Shown here piece after piece: positions 34,770 to 45,356 of a stretch of DNA of 64,000 nt. Under the pieces are notes generated by a model that was not told the origin of the DNA, did not search any database, and was given only the letters and a program-made list of their open reading frames with translations. The stretch is from Cordia subcordata. Lineage: Eukaryota; Streptophyta; Magnoliopsida; Boraginales; Cordiaceae. Position 1 is the first letter of the stretch. Each line of letters opens with the position of its first letter. The position numbers and the translations under genes are program-made. The stretch is from assembly GCA_028554755.1 (NCBI GenBank), contig JAPTOF010000024.1, positions 7,303,001 to 7,367,000 of the forward strand, written 5' to 3'.

Positions 34770-35403
34770 ATGAATGATCCTAATGCATCATGGTGGTCAC
34801 TTGTATCCTCTTCCCCACCACCCAAATATGTTCCTATTGCTTGTCGTGTGTGTGGAAGTTATGAGTATCAAACTTTCTTTTGCCCCAATGATGATCCCCA
34901 ATCAGCTTGTATATGCAATCATTGCGGAAGCCATGATCATTTTTCTAGTCTTTGTTTTACCCTTTATCGGCGTTCCCAATTGCACACAATATCTAATGCC
35001 CCTAGCAATCATATGCCCATGCATGTATCCACATCTAGTTATTATGATTCTAGGGAGCAGCAACATGCATATTCATATTGGGATCAAGATGACTCTTCAT
35101 ATTTCCCACCTCACTGCTTTGAAAATCTATCTCCCGCACCATCGTTTCCCACCTACCCTTCTCCCGAGTACTATAATGGTTATGCCTATAGTGATCCTAA
35201 TCAAGACGCTTCCTATTTCCACTCGGTTGAGCCATCTTCTTTTAGGTCTTATTCTCAAGAGGAAACACTTGACTATCTCCTATCCCTTATCCAATCTAAC
35301 CAAGAACAGCTAGAGAGTTTGAAGCGAGACACCAAATCTTTAGGTGTGTCCTTGGAGAGAGTGGTTGAGAGTGTGCAACTCATGAGTGAGAATGTTGAGA
35401 TAC
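34770..35403 (+). pseudogene. Zinc-knuckle ORF of element F, 5' part
   Basis: ATG 34770, ~160 bp after the primer site, opens 211 codons with no stop before solo LTR I. Two knuckles: 34842-34883 reads CX2CX4YX4C (His replaced by Tyr) and 34914-34955 reads an exact CX2CX4HX4C ('CNHCGSHDHFSSLC'). Then come a Tyr/Ser/Pro-rich stretch ('PMHVSTSSYYDSREQQHAYS') and a likely coiled coil at about codons 165-205 ('YLLSLIQSNQEQLESLKRD'). I do not recognise the protein. The homologue in C shares all blocks. The knuckle suggests RNA binding, possibly a gag-related packaging role, as inference only. Confidence 0.8.
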
Positions 35404-35705
35404 TGATGAGTTGTGATTTGGTGTGTGTTTGCATTGCCATTTACTTATATTTTAGAGGTGTTGAATGCTTATAATGATGCATTAGTGTAGTACTTTTGAT
35501 AGGAATAGGCTTAAGCGTAAACAAATGTGCATATTGAGTTTAAAAGATAAATTGCTACACTAATTGCTTGTTTTCAATGATTCAGGTGAACTCTGGGTTA
35601 AGACAAAGATTGGACGATAAAAGGTGATGAAGATAGGACACGCACGGGTCTAAGAGAGAAGACTAAAGGCCAAAAAGACGAAAAATTGGATGAAGGAAGT
35701 CAACC

Positions 35706-35915
35706 GGACGACCAAGGAAGAAGAGCCAGTCGACCGTCTAGGTCGACCGACCACTCCTGAAAGATCCATCGAAAAGCCGGACGACCCCCCTTCAAGAGCC
35801 GGTCGACCGGCTAGGTCGACCGGCCACTCCAGAGAGCTCCACTAGAAAGCCGGTCGAGTAATCCAGAGGCCGGTCGACCTAGCCGGTAGACCGGCTATGC
35901 GCGAACCTATAAATA
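35706..35915 (+). promoter_or_regulatory. U3 palindrome array and TATA box of LTR I
   Basis: Five GTCGAC cores occur between 35728 and 35880, two of them close to or inside perfect palindromes with AGCCGGT/ACCGGCT arms. TATAAATA follows at 35908-35915, 12 bp after the last palindrome. This is the richest copy of the array in the window. Confidence 0.65.
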
Positions 35916-36576
35916 AAGCCCGATGCGGAGCAAAATTTTCAAGGAGCCATACACGCACTTCACACCTAAACCTCACGCACACTTAACCCTATTCTCTAGC
36001 CACCTCACACACCCTTTTCACACACTTTTCATCAAGAACCAGGCTTGAGTTAGAGGATTCAACAATCTTTTGGAGCAAATCTATTCAAAAGTTGCAGTCA
36101 AGATTAGCTAGGATGAAAGGGGAGTTTCGTTATATCTCTTTCATTCTATTTTCCATTATGCTCGAGTAGATCTGTATAGGGTGATTAAACTTATGTAATG
36201 GGTTGATTTTATACTCTTATGATATGGGATATGATGGCTGAATATATATATATGTTTTGATTTGTCTTGTTTAATTGGGTGTTCTTTCATTCATGTCTAT
36301 GTGTTTGATAAAATGCCTAGATGAATAACATGTATATAAATTGAAGTTTGTTTGTTACTAAACACATCTAATCCATGTTACACTCATCTCTATGTGTTTA
36401 TATGTGGATGCTATGAAGTGGGTAGTGCTTTTATTCATGTCTATATGCGTATTAGCATGCCTAGTAACGAGCATAACTTCAATAGCGCATATTTCTGCAC
36501 GCACTAGCAAGTGAAATCCTGCTGCAGTGACCTTAGAATGACGAAGCATAATTTAGGGCTAGTCTAGGTCGAGTCT

Positions 36577-36602
36577 CCTTTGGCTTTAATCCAGCCAATA
36601 GG
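36577..36602 (+). promoter_or_regulatory. Bulged hairpin in the LTR leader (copy in I)
   Basis: CCT-TTGGCT pairs with AGCCAA-T-AGG around the 7-nt loop TTAATCC (one A fewer than elsewhere). Confidence 0.6.
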
Positions 36603-37210
36603 TTTCAGGATAGATTTAGTCAACCTTAGCAACACTAGGTCTTGGCTTTAAACCCAGCCAACGGTTTAGGTACTAAGGTAGGTTCATTCTAAGCCACCTA
36701 GGAAGTTAGTTAGTCACTCTTGAGGCCCTAGGTCATAAGGACCACACCGTAGCTCTAGGAGACGTCGCCTAGGGACGGACCCGCACCGAGTCCTAGGGGG
36801 AAATCAGGACACAAATTAGCAACCTAGTTAAGAGCAATTATGAGAGTTAGCCATCATCCCTTAATCCCATAGCATTTGAGTATAGAATTACCCATTCATA
36901 AGCCAAAGTCACCCTAATCCCTTTCCAATTGTTAGTTTCCTCTTAATCAACTTGCGTTTCCATTTGTTTTTATTCATAGTTTAGTTTTATTTCATTTACA
37001 TAGAGCTCCTGACAATCCAAAATCCAAAAGAAAAGAAATTTATATAGTTTAGATCTTTCTCTTTGGCACTTTTAGGATACCAAGCATAGAATTCATTCAC
37101 GTCATTCACGCCTCCCTGTGGTTCGACACCTGCACTCGTATACACTATATTGCACATCCGTACGCTTGCGGTTCTTTTAAAGCTTGCACTCGAAAGAAGA
37201 CATCAGATAC

Positions 37211-38449
37211 CTTTAGAACGAGTTGAAGAGATAGGAGAGAGACCTAGAGATGAGAGAAATGGTGGTGAAAAAGATGATGTTTTGGAGAGACGATTAGAAA
37301 AAGAGGTTGATAGAGAGATCACATCTTGTAGTAAGGATGAGGATGAGCTTAATGATAATTTGGTTCTTGATGACTCTTATGAATATGTTTTAGAGGAAAT
37401 AGTACCCTATCCTCCTAAGCTTTCAACGTCTTCCATTGAGTCACATGAGCCTTTTCTATCTCCTCATCCCACACATTCCGTACACTTGGAGTTTGAGTCT
37501 CATGATCATAGCACTCATTTACATTTCAAGTCCACATTTAGGGAGTCTAGGGTACACATCTCCCTTGAGCATTCACGTATCCATGACTTGAAATCCTTTG
37601 AGTCTTCATTGTCCTCTCTATGTGTGTCTACCCTGTATGAAGAGCGTGATGGTGAGATGACGCCTACTAGTGATGAATGTGTTGTCGAATTTAAAGAGAC
37701 TTTAGCTAGTGAAGGTTTAAAGTCATCCATTGGGGAAAACAAGACATCAATTTTGGAGGTTTTAGATGATAAGTCTCTTGGAGTTAAGAATCATGATGTT
37801 GAAGAGAATAGAAACTCTAAGAAGACATATAAAAAAGAAATTGGTGTGCTTGGAAGAATGATCTGTGGGTCTCTTTGGATGTTTGATGATTCATTGATGG
37901 AAATAGAGCCCATAAAGATTGAATCCATCTCTCAAGAAGAGTTAGAGTGGCCTAGGCTTAAACATGTTATATCTTGTGGATAGGAAGAGTGTAGGACTCC
38001 ATCATCCCTTACCCTTGCCCTTCTTTCTCGGAGAGTCGTTCCAACCTATCTTTCCCATTCCGATGAGTTTCCCTTTTTGGAGCTCATGTTTGTGCCTTCT
38101 AGTTTAGAACACTTTCATCTAGGGTTAGAAAGCACATTTCCCATGTTGCATGCATTAAACCTATCTTTGACCCATGGGGAAGGTGTGTTCCTAGCCCTTA
38201 ATTATGAGAAGAAGGCAATGGGATGGTTAGTTAGAGAGCAAGCGGGGCATGATCTTCCATGTTTATGCATGACACCTTCCACACCTGCGCACATATTTTC
38301 ATTTGATGTTTTGGGGTGGAATCTTGAAAAGGGGTGCATTGTGCATTCATTACCCCATCATATAGCACATGACCCTTTTCCTTCTACTATTTGCACTTGG
38401 TTGAATATTCAGCAATTTGTGTCTTGCAATTTTAAACATGTATTGCTCT
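37211..38449 (+). pseudogene. Zinc-knuckle ORF of element F, 3' part
   Basis: The ORF continues in the same frame after solo LTR I: an acidic region rich in Glu/Asp/Ser ('VEEIGERPRDERNGGEKDD', 'SSIGENKTSILEVLDDKSLG') to a TAG at 37981-37983. The homologue in C has no stop there. Similarity then resumes to about 38449 ('EHFHLGLESTFPMLHALNL', 'YEKKAMGWLVREQAGHD', 'DVLGWNLEKGCIVHSL'). Without I the ORF would be about 620 codons, with one stop. No known domain in this half. It is rather well preserved for this window, which contrasts with the ruined gag-pol of A, D and E. Confidence 0.75.
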
Positions 38450-38906
38450 AACACTAGCGCCCAGCTGGAGGCATTAAATCCAGCGCTGCTAGGAGGCACC
38501 CTAGACATGTTTATATTTCATTTGCTTTCCTTGATTTTCCTTTTTTTTTATTTGCTTTTAGTATTGTTGTTCTTTGATTTTCAATTGCTTTTTGTTTTTC
38601 TTTTTCACCCTTCCAAGTGTTGATCCTCACTTCTATCATTTCCCATTCTTCATACACCTTGTTTATCATTTGATGATGCCAATGCAAGCTCGCATGGCAA
38701 TGCTACTAATTGTGTGCTTTGAGTGTTTATGAGTTGTTAAGAGAAAGGGATTAGTAGTTGAATCATTATCGATTGGCATCGAAGAGCTCCAAAGGAACAC
38801 AAGGTTGTATCTTTCCTTTCTCCACTTGACCCCTTGTATCTACCCCATCCCCACTACCCTTACTTGCTTTGTGTTGTCGATTTGCTTGTTGAGTAGTATT
38901 GTTCTA

Positions 38907-38948
38907 TTTGCTTGTGGACAAGCAAAGTTTAGGTTTAGGGGTGTGGGA
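38907..38948 (+). promoter_or_regulatory. Internal hairpin plus purine tract of element F (second PPT-like site)
   Basis: TTTGCTTG-TGGA-CAAGCAAA followed by AGGTTTAGGGGTGTGGGAG, about 930 bp upstream of the equivalent pair at the 3' LTR. Same arrangement in D (15797-15837). Confidence 0.5.
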
Positions 38949-39835
38949 GTTTGGTTTTATTGTTTTATGCTTTGATTAGGGTAGATGTGCATTATGTGCT
39001 TAAAATGGTGAAAATATTTCGATTTTGATGCATGTAGAGTCGTTTGTCTCTTGGTTGATTGGAGTGTTAGCTTTTGTGATTGATTTAACTAATTGGTGAA
39101 TATGAGTTGCATTGTGGGGAAGTGAATGGAGTGAATTGAAAATCGAGTCTTGGAGAGGATGCCCTTGAAAGTTGTGGGGAGTGAGGACCTTTAAGAATGA
39201 CCCTTGTAGCCACCCCATAGCTTGGTAGGAAAAAGTATTGAAAAAGGGTTGTTGATATGAGTGCCTTTCCTTGATTGGTTCTTTTTGATGTGCTATAGCC
39301 TTTCTTTTTCTTTTCTTCTTGTGTGAATGCAATGCAAAGCATGAAAAATCCAAAAAAAGTTGAAAAAAAAGGCAAAAAGGTGCAAAAACATAAAAAAAAA
39401 TTTGAAAAAGAGAAAAAGCCAAAGGCACCAAAAAGTTTTATGAATAAGTGCATAAGTGACACAATGTCAACTTAGCACAAGTTCTCATCTTTATAGATAC
39501 GTGAATAAGGCTTTTTATATGCCATTGTGTTTGTATATTCTATCATCTTGTCTTTGAGGCTTGGTGCATGTTTGGAAGGCCATGTTAGTTTAGGGAGCAC
39601 GAAATATCAACATCCCAAGTGTGTGCGTTAGAATCCTAAGCTTGTGGTGGTTTGGCTACTTGGGAATTTTCCACGAGGTTTGAGGCCCTTTATGATTAGA
39701 GGGAGGATCTGAAGAGACTTGAGGATCTCTCCACAATAGGAATGCCCCTTTCATACTTTTTAGGCTAACCATAATAGCGAGTCAATTCCTTAGGCAACCC
39801 TTTGTATCGACTTTAGAGGTAAACTTAGGTTTGGG

Positions 39836-39873
39836 CTTGCTTGGGGACAAGCAAGGAAAAGGTTTGGGGGTGT
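39836..39873 (+). other. Terminal hairpin and polypurine tract of element F
   Basis: CTTGCTTG-GGGA-CAAGCAAG is a perfect 8-bp stem with a GNRA-type tetraloop (39836-39855). GAAAAGGTTTGGGGGTGT follows and ends at the 3' LTR start. The plus-strand primer would be made here. Confidence 0.75.
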
Positions 39874-41875
39874 TGATATGTTTGTTTCGTGTGTTTATAT
39901 ATTGCATGTATATACTTATTTTGAGGTGTTTTGAGCTTCATTTGGTGTATTAGTATAGCATTTAGGTCATACTTGTGCATATTAGAGTTTACATGTTCAT
40001 AGTTGAAGTTAAGACTTAAATGCTACACTAATGCACTTTTATTGCTTCTTTTAGGTGTGATTTGGAGAGATAATTAGAGCGTGGTGTGTGGAACAAAGCC
40101 AAGGGTGTTTTGGACATAAAGGAATGAAGAAAAGTGCATTTGTAAGTGGTCGGGTGAAAGAAAGAGCGACCGAGGCGAAACCGAGTGCAACGTGAGTCAA
40201 ATTCGGATCTTGCAAACTAAAAAGGACATGGACAAATTTTGGATATGTTTTAGGGTGCAAAAGATGGCTTGGGAGATCCCTCACAACGATACGAAGCCAT
40301 AGAAAAAAAATGGTGTGCGAATCGAAGCTAAAACGAGCAAGATATGATCATTTTACTATCAAGACCATTTAACCTCTATCTAGGCCGGACGACCTAGCCG
40401 ATCGACCGAGTGGATCAGAATCTGGGCCAATTTTGGCCGGACAACTTGGCCCCAAAGCCAGTTGACCGGCTGGGCCCTCGGCTGGACGCATTAACAGCTC
40501 TATTTAAGCCATTTTTCAGCCACTTTTGAAGAGAAGAACACCGAAATCAAACACCTATTTCCCAAAATCCAAAATCCATCAAAAATCACCTCACACACAC
40601 TTCTAAACACATTTAACACTTGGAATAAAGGATCCAAGAGGATTAAACACGAGGATTTGGGCATAGCTCTTGGATTGTAAAGATATGGCTTTGGATAAGA
40701 GGGTAGCATCTTTGTCTCTCTTTTATCTTAAGTTAATTTATGTTTGATTAGAGCTATGTAGAGTGACTTACTCTTGTATTATGAATGATTATTACATTAT
40801 TGTTATAGGTATTTGATGGATTTATATATATATACTTGTACTTTGGGTTTTGATTGGCAAATTTACATTCATGTCTATGTGTTCGTAGAAATGCCTCAAT
40901 GATGTAGCATATGTATATTGAAGTCTATTGTGTTATTAACCATTTTTAAATCATTATGCTAACATGTCTATGTGTTTGTGTGGTGATTACATGAAGTGGG
41001 TATGACTAAATACATGCCTACGTATGTGTTAGCATACTTAATAGCATAAATAGCTTCTATTGCATGCATGTCGGGTGCCATTGCTTAAATTGGTGTAATC
41101 TAAGTATGTTTATGTGCTTAGTAGTAGAATACCCCGAAATATTCTCGAATGCCATGCCCTAGATGTGTTTGCTTTGCGCTTAAACATTAATACCCGCTAT
41201 TGTGATGATGATCGGTGGTGCATAACTAATGGCTAGCCTAGGTCGAGTCGCCCTTAGCTTTATATCCAGCTAATGGGTTTCAGGGTACGTTAGTCGTCCT
41301 TAGACGGACTAGGTCTTGGCTATAAATCCAGCCAACAGTTTAGACGCTAGGGTTAGATTGATCTAAGTCACCTAGAATTCTAACTAGCTAGCCTTATGGC
41401 TCTAAGTCATAAAGACCATACACCGTGGCTATAGGGGTCGACACCTAGGGACAGATTCGCACTGAGTCTTTGGGTGTAATTAGGAGGTTAATTAGGAGAC
41501 TAGACGAGAGCAACTAAGTTTAATCCATCAAGCAACCCTAACAAGAAGTCGTAATCACCCATTTGCAAGCCGTAATCACCCTATTCCCCATTTCCACGTG
41601 TTAGCATCCCTTAGATCACTTGATTCCCCTATCACACACACGCACATCTTTTATTTCCTTGTCCTTAGTCTAGCTTTACTTTTCTGAGCTCCCTTTAAAC
41701 CAAAAATTCCCAAGAAGAGTGCAGTTTAGGTCCCAACATGTAGTACTTTAGGACACGCTTAGCTTAGAACACTACTCATGTTAGGCCTCCCCGTGGATTC
41801 GACCTCGCATGCGTACACACTGTGCTACACGCGACCCATGTTGGCTATTTAGGCTTGTGCTTAAATAGCGTATCA
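39874..41875 (+). repeat. 3' LTR of element F
   Basis: It starts TGATATGTTTG and ends GCGTATCA. It is free of element G and so shows the empty target site. TATTTAA is at 40501-40507 and the bulged hairpin at 41251-41277. The U3 palindrome is imperfect here. Length 2002 bp. Confidence 0.9.
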
Positions 41876-41880
41876 CCAGT

Positions 41881-42700
41881 CTTGTTCCTTCTTTGACCCT
41901 ACTTATTCCCATTTTGCCTAGGCTAAGGCAGTCACCACTCTTAGAAGCGATAGAATAGTGGATAATAGAATAGAAGTTAAATATGCAGAGCCTGCACCTA
42001 GTGATCCCTTTGAGTCTAGAGAGTCCATTGATTACCCTACTGAGGGAGATCATAGAGAGAGTCCTGCTAAGAGAGTAAAGCCCATTAGAGACCATGGAGA
42101 GAGTAGTTCCCGCCTATATAGGGAAGGAAAGCAGCCCATTGATAATTCCCATGAGTCTAGAGATGTCACTTCTAGAGTTCCATTCCCATCTGCCTAGAGA
42201 GGCCATCACCTAGTGAGGATACTAGATTTATGAAGGTCTTAGAGTATTTAAAAGATCTTAAGGTTAATCTTCCCTTGATAGATGCGGTCCTCTCTATTCC
42301 ATCCTACTCTAAGTTCTTTAGGGACCTTTGCACAAGGAAGCGCAACACATCACGCATGCCTAAGAAGGTGAAGCTCACAACGAAGGTGAGTAGTATTTGC
42401 ACATTGCCCTATCCATCTAAGTTAGTGATTCGGGAGCATTCACCCTTCCTTGTTGCATTAGAGAAACCAAGATTAAGCATGCTTTAATAGATTTAGGGTC
42501 TAGTGTAAACCTTATTCCCTTCTTTGTCTATCAGCAGCTAGGCTTAGGTGAGTTGTCTCTCATGCACGTTACACTTCAGCTTACTGATAGGTCTGAGCAT
42601 AGACCTAGAGGTGTAGTAAAGGATGTTATGGTACAGGTAGGAGAATTCGTGTACCCCGTTGACTTTATAATTTTAGACATGGATTCTGGTCACAACTCCA
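41881..42700 (+). pseudogene. gag end and protease of element E
   Basis: The frame resumes after F with 'AVTTLRSD' and 'NRIEVKYAEPAP', then open frame 42230-42487 ('LEYLKDLKVNLPLIDAVLSI', 'MPKKVKLTTKV'). The protease active site reads 'LIDLGSSVNLIP', Asp codon 42490-42492, the same D-L-G form as in D. It continues to 'VDFIILDMDSG' near 42690 and stops abruptly at the deletion junction with the 3' LTR. Stops occur at 42196 and 42485. Confidence 0.82.
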
Positions 42701-42836
42701 GGACACACATTTAGCTTTCATTCCACATTTCCCGCCTCCCTGAGGGATCGACCTTACTTTTGCACCTTAGACTACATGACTTGTGCACTTGCAAGCTTTT
42801 AATTAACGATTAGTGCTTAATTAGCAAGAAACATCA
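42701..42836 (+). repeat. 3' LTR remnant of element E
   Basis: GGACACACATTTAGC to GAAACATCA matches the last ~136 bp of the 5' LTR (from about 27778). It joins the protease directly. The right TSD copy AGCTA follows. Confidence 0.88.
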
Positions 42837-42841
42837 AGCTA

Positions 42842-44277
42842 ATATATTTGCTTGGGTGGAAGATGAGGGATTCGTGTAGAGAAGTTGTAGAAATGATTCT
42901 CAATCTAGGTAAACATTTGACTCAAGTGAGCGTTAGGATGCTATGGTACTATTCTTCAAGGTTTGCAAATGGGTCTGTAGGCTCGGAGGCCATTGGTTGC
43001 GAAAGAAGAAAGGTATGTATCATGTAATGGGCAGTCAAAAGAACTTGAATGAGTAATGAAGTACTTATAGCTGGAGCAAGAAAGATGGAAGTAGATGCTA
43101 CCATAGGTGAGCATATTTCAGGGATCTGGAATAAGGATTTTGGCACTAGTGCTAGAGGACTCTGGATGGGACAAATTGAAGCCGCAGTCTCGACATGAGG
43201 ATTAGGTAGTACTGTCGATTGAAAAGTCTCAGGAACAATTGAAGAATGGTCTATATAAGCATCTATATCTACCATAAGATCTTGGTCAAGATCAATATAG
43301 GAAGGGGAACCTCTAGAGAAACCTATATCACAATTAGCCTGATCATCGGCAGCCGAAGCTGATGATGTAGGTATAGGAGAGTACACTGTCATCTGAGAAG
43401 TAGTCTGTAGGAAATGTAGATGAATGAATGGCAGAACTTGGCAAAAAAAAATGCTAGAAATACTATCTACGTGGTCTGATATTTGTTGAGCACAAGAACG
43501 TTTGCAAACAGAAATCTTAGGAAGACGATTGGGAAAATCCACAGGAGATGTAGTCCTTTTCTGAGAAGAGGATAGAGTAGCAGTATGATTATGTGTTGTA
43601 GGGCCTACAAACAGTTTATAAGATAGATAAGAGAATTGATAATGCAAGAGTAAAGGAAAAGCGATAACTTTACCTCTCAAAAGACCATCAGTAAGTGACA
43701 AAGTTGCGATAGAAGTAGGAGAACAAGACAGACTATTGGAGTCTAGAATCAATGTAGAAACTCTGTTTAAAATCCTTGATGTTTAAAATCCTTGACTTAG
43801 GGCAATGACTTTGCCACCATACATCAAAGCTAGAATAGCAGGAAGAATTAAAATTTGGCTTGACCAAGTTCACAGGACTTTGTACGGAAGTTCAAATTGA
43901 GGTGATTTGTTGGACTTCTTGAATTGATTTAAAGAAGACCCTTTTGAAGAAGTCTCAGTTCATTGGAAAGGTTAGAGGAACTGGAACTCGTTAAGTGAGC
44001 GTCAAGTGGATGAGCCATAAAGTGGGGTCGAAAAAGTTCTGCACCACAGGTATTATTGGAAGACTCAACAACTGGCATGTAATAGAGGTCACAGCAAAAC
44101 AAGCAACTCTACAGGATTTCGAGTCGCTCAGAGTGGCTTCCATTTTGTTCCAGGTGAAACCAGATTGGGGGTCTCAATTTGAGCCAAGAAGGACAATATT
44201 GTAGGTTACTGAGGTAGTAGAAGTCAAAATCCGTAGAGGATAGTGACAACAAACGAGATAGTAAATGTCATGGCAAG
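42842..44277 (-). pseudogene. Antisense ORF of element A, middle part (267-codon open frame)
   Basis: Minus frame 43752-42949 is open for 267 codons, long for this window, and ends '...TDPFANLEE'. Upstream on the minus strand (44277-43760), shifted frames read 'WLKLRPPIWFH' and 'LFRPHFMAH', similar to the segment after the core of plant mobile domain proteins. The piece lies between the PMD core (46846-46325) and the coiled coil (25590-25440) once J and E are removed. Antisense ORFs at this place are known in Tat elements such as Grande. Serine- and proline-rich low-complexity parts may be disordered. Confidence 0.6.
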
Positions 44278-45319
44278 TGATGCTTCTCGCTAATTAAGCA
44301 CTAAGCCTTAATTAAAAGCCTGCAAGTGCACAGGTCATGTAGTCTAATGTGCAAAAGCAGGGTCGATCCCTTAGAGAGGCGGGAAATAGGGAATGAAAGC
44401 TAAATATGTGTCCTAGAAAACTAGAAAGAAAACAAGCTAAACTAAGAATTCATTTTGGTCATTTTAGATGTGTAGGGAGCTTAAGGTAAATTAAACTAAT
44501 CTAAACAAACTAAAGAAAATAAATGCAAGGGAAAACAAGCTAATAAAAGGGAATTTACACAATAATGGTGCAATGGGTGAAATTTGCTTAACTATGGGTG
44601 ATTTGGGTATTAATTTTGCTATGGGATTAACTTTGATGGTTTTGTTTTAAGAAGGGGTGCTTTAAGCTGGGAATCTAATCAACCTCTCCTACAATCCCTA
44701 GACTCGGTGAGGGTCTATCCCTTGGTGCTAGCTACCTACAAGCATAGCGTGGTCCTTATGAACTAGGGCACAGTTAGCTAATTACATTCCTGGGTGATGA
44801 TAATTGGTCTTACCCTAGGTTCTAAATAATTGGTTGGGTTTAAAGCCAAGAACTAGGTTTCCTAAGGTCAATTAAGCTAGCCCAACACCTATTGGTTGGG
44901 TTTAAAGCCAAAGAAGACTAAACTAGGCTTAATTACTAGTGAAGAACCACTAATTATAGCGTCACACAAAGCGGGATTTGGCAATAAAGCACATCGTGCA
45001 TGTTCTCAAGTATGGTTGAATGAATATAAAGCATATTATAACCCTAAACACTTAAGACATATTCAGATCATACCAATTTATGCATTAGAATCCAACATGT
45101 ATGTAATAGAAGTTAAAATTGCTATTAGGCCATGTAAAGATACACATAGACATGCATAACTATAAGACCTACTTCATGGAATCACTACACAAACACCTAG
45201 AAATGCTTATACAATGATTTAAAAGTGTTAAATAGAAATCAAGCCTCTAAATATATATGTTCTTTCACCTAGGCAAACACATGACATGTATGCAAGTAGC
45301 CATTGAATCATTAAAAGCA

Positions 45320-45356
<37 letters not shown>

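Larger units (their letters stand above)
35404..37205 (+). mobile_element. Element I: solo LTR, Athila-type family 1, inside the F ORF
   Basis: It starts TGATGAGTTG and ends AGACATCA, with a perfect TSD GATAC (35399-35403 and 37206-37210). The ORF of F is in frame on both sides of the TSD. It holds an AGCCGGTCGACCGGCT palindrome at 35797-35812, a second at 35881-35896 with a two-base centre, a TATA box at 35908-35915 and hairpins at 36577-36602 and 36642-36661. Length 1802 bp; same family as B, K and N. Confidence 0.93.
38452..39873 (+). other. 3' non-coding region of element F
   Basis: It contains the CTAGG-AGGCAC-CCTAG hairpin (38489-38504), an internal hairpin plus purine tract (38907-38948), a long A-rich tract (about 39300-39430) and the terminal hairpin and polypurine tract. 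The same order is seen in C and D. Minus-strand frames at 39000-39462 are translations of the A-rich tract and are not genes. Confidence 0.7.
29742..41875 (+). mobile_element. Element F: non-autonomous Athila-type element with a zinc-knuckle ORF
   Basis: A complete insertion with perfect TSD CCAGT (29737-29741 and 41876-41880). LTRs are 29742-34588 (about 2.0 kb once element G is removed) and 39874-41875. The internal region of ~3.5 kb, after removal of solo LTR I, has a tRNA-Asp primer site, one ORF without pol domains, a 1.4 kb 3' non-coding part and a polypurine tract. LTR and primer site resemble those of E, so the replication proteins likely came from an E-like element. It is longer and more coding than a typical LARD. 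Confidence 0.9.
25878..42836 (+). mobile_element. Element E: Athila-type element, pol deleted, interrupted by F
   Basis: The 5' LTR is 25878-27913, the primer site 27920-27937, gag 28144-29741 and 41881-42230, protease 42230-42700, then a direct jump into the last 136 bp of the 3' LTR (42701-42836). Flanks AGCTT (25873-25877) and AGCTA (42837-42841) match 4 of 5 as a TSD. Element F split gag at 29741/41881. The rest of pol and most of the 3' LTR were removed by one deletion whose ends are the protease and the LTR. Confidence 0.88.

Noticed and set aside
39000..39462. Phe-rich minus-strand frames of 125-143 codons
   Set aside because: Translation of the A-rich tract of F; the same tract in C and D gives different frames.
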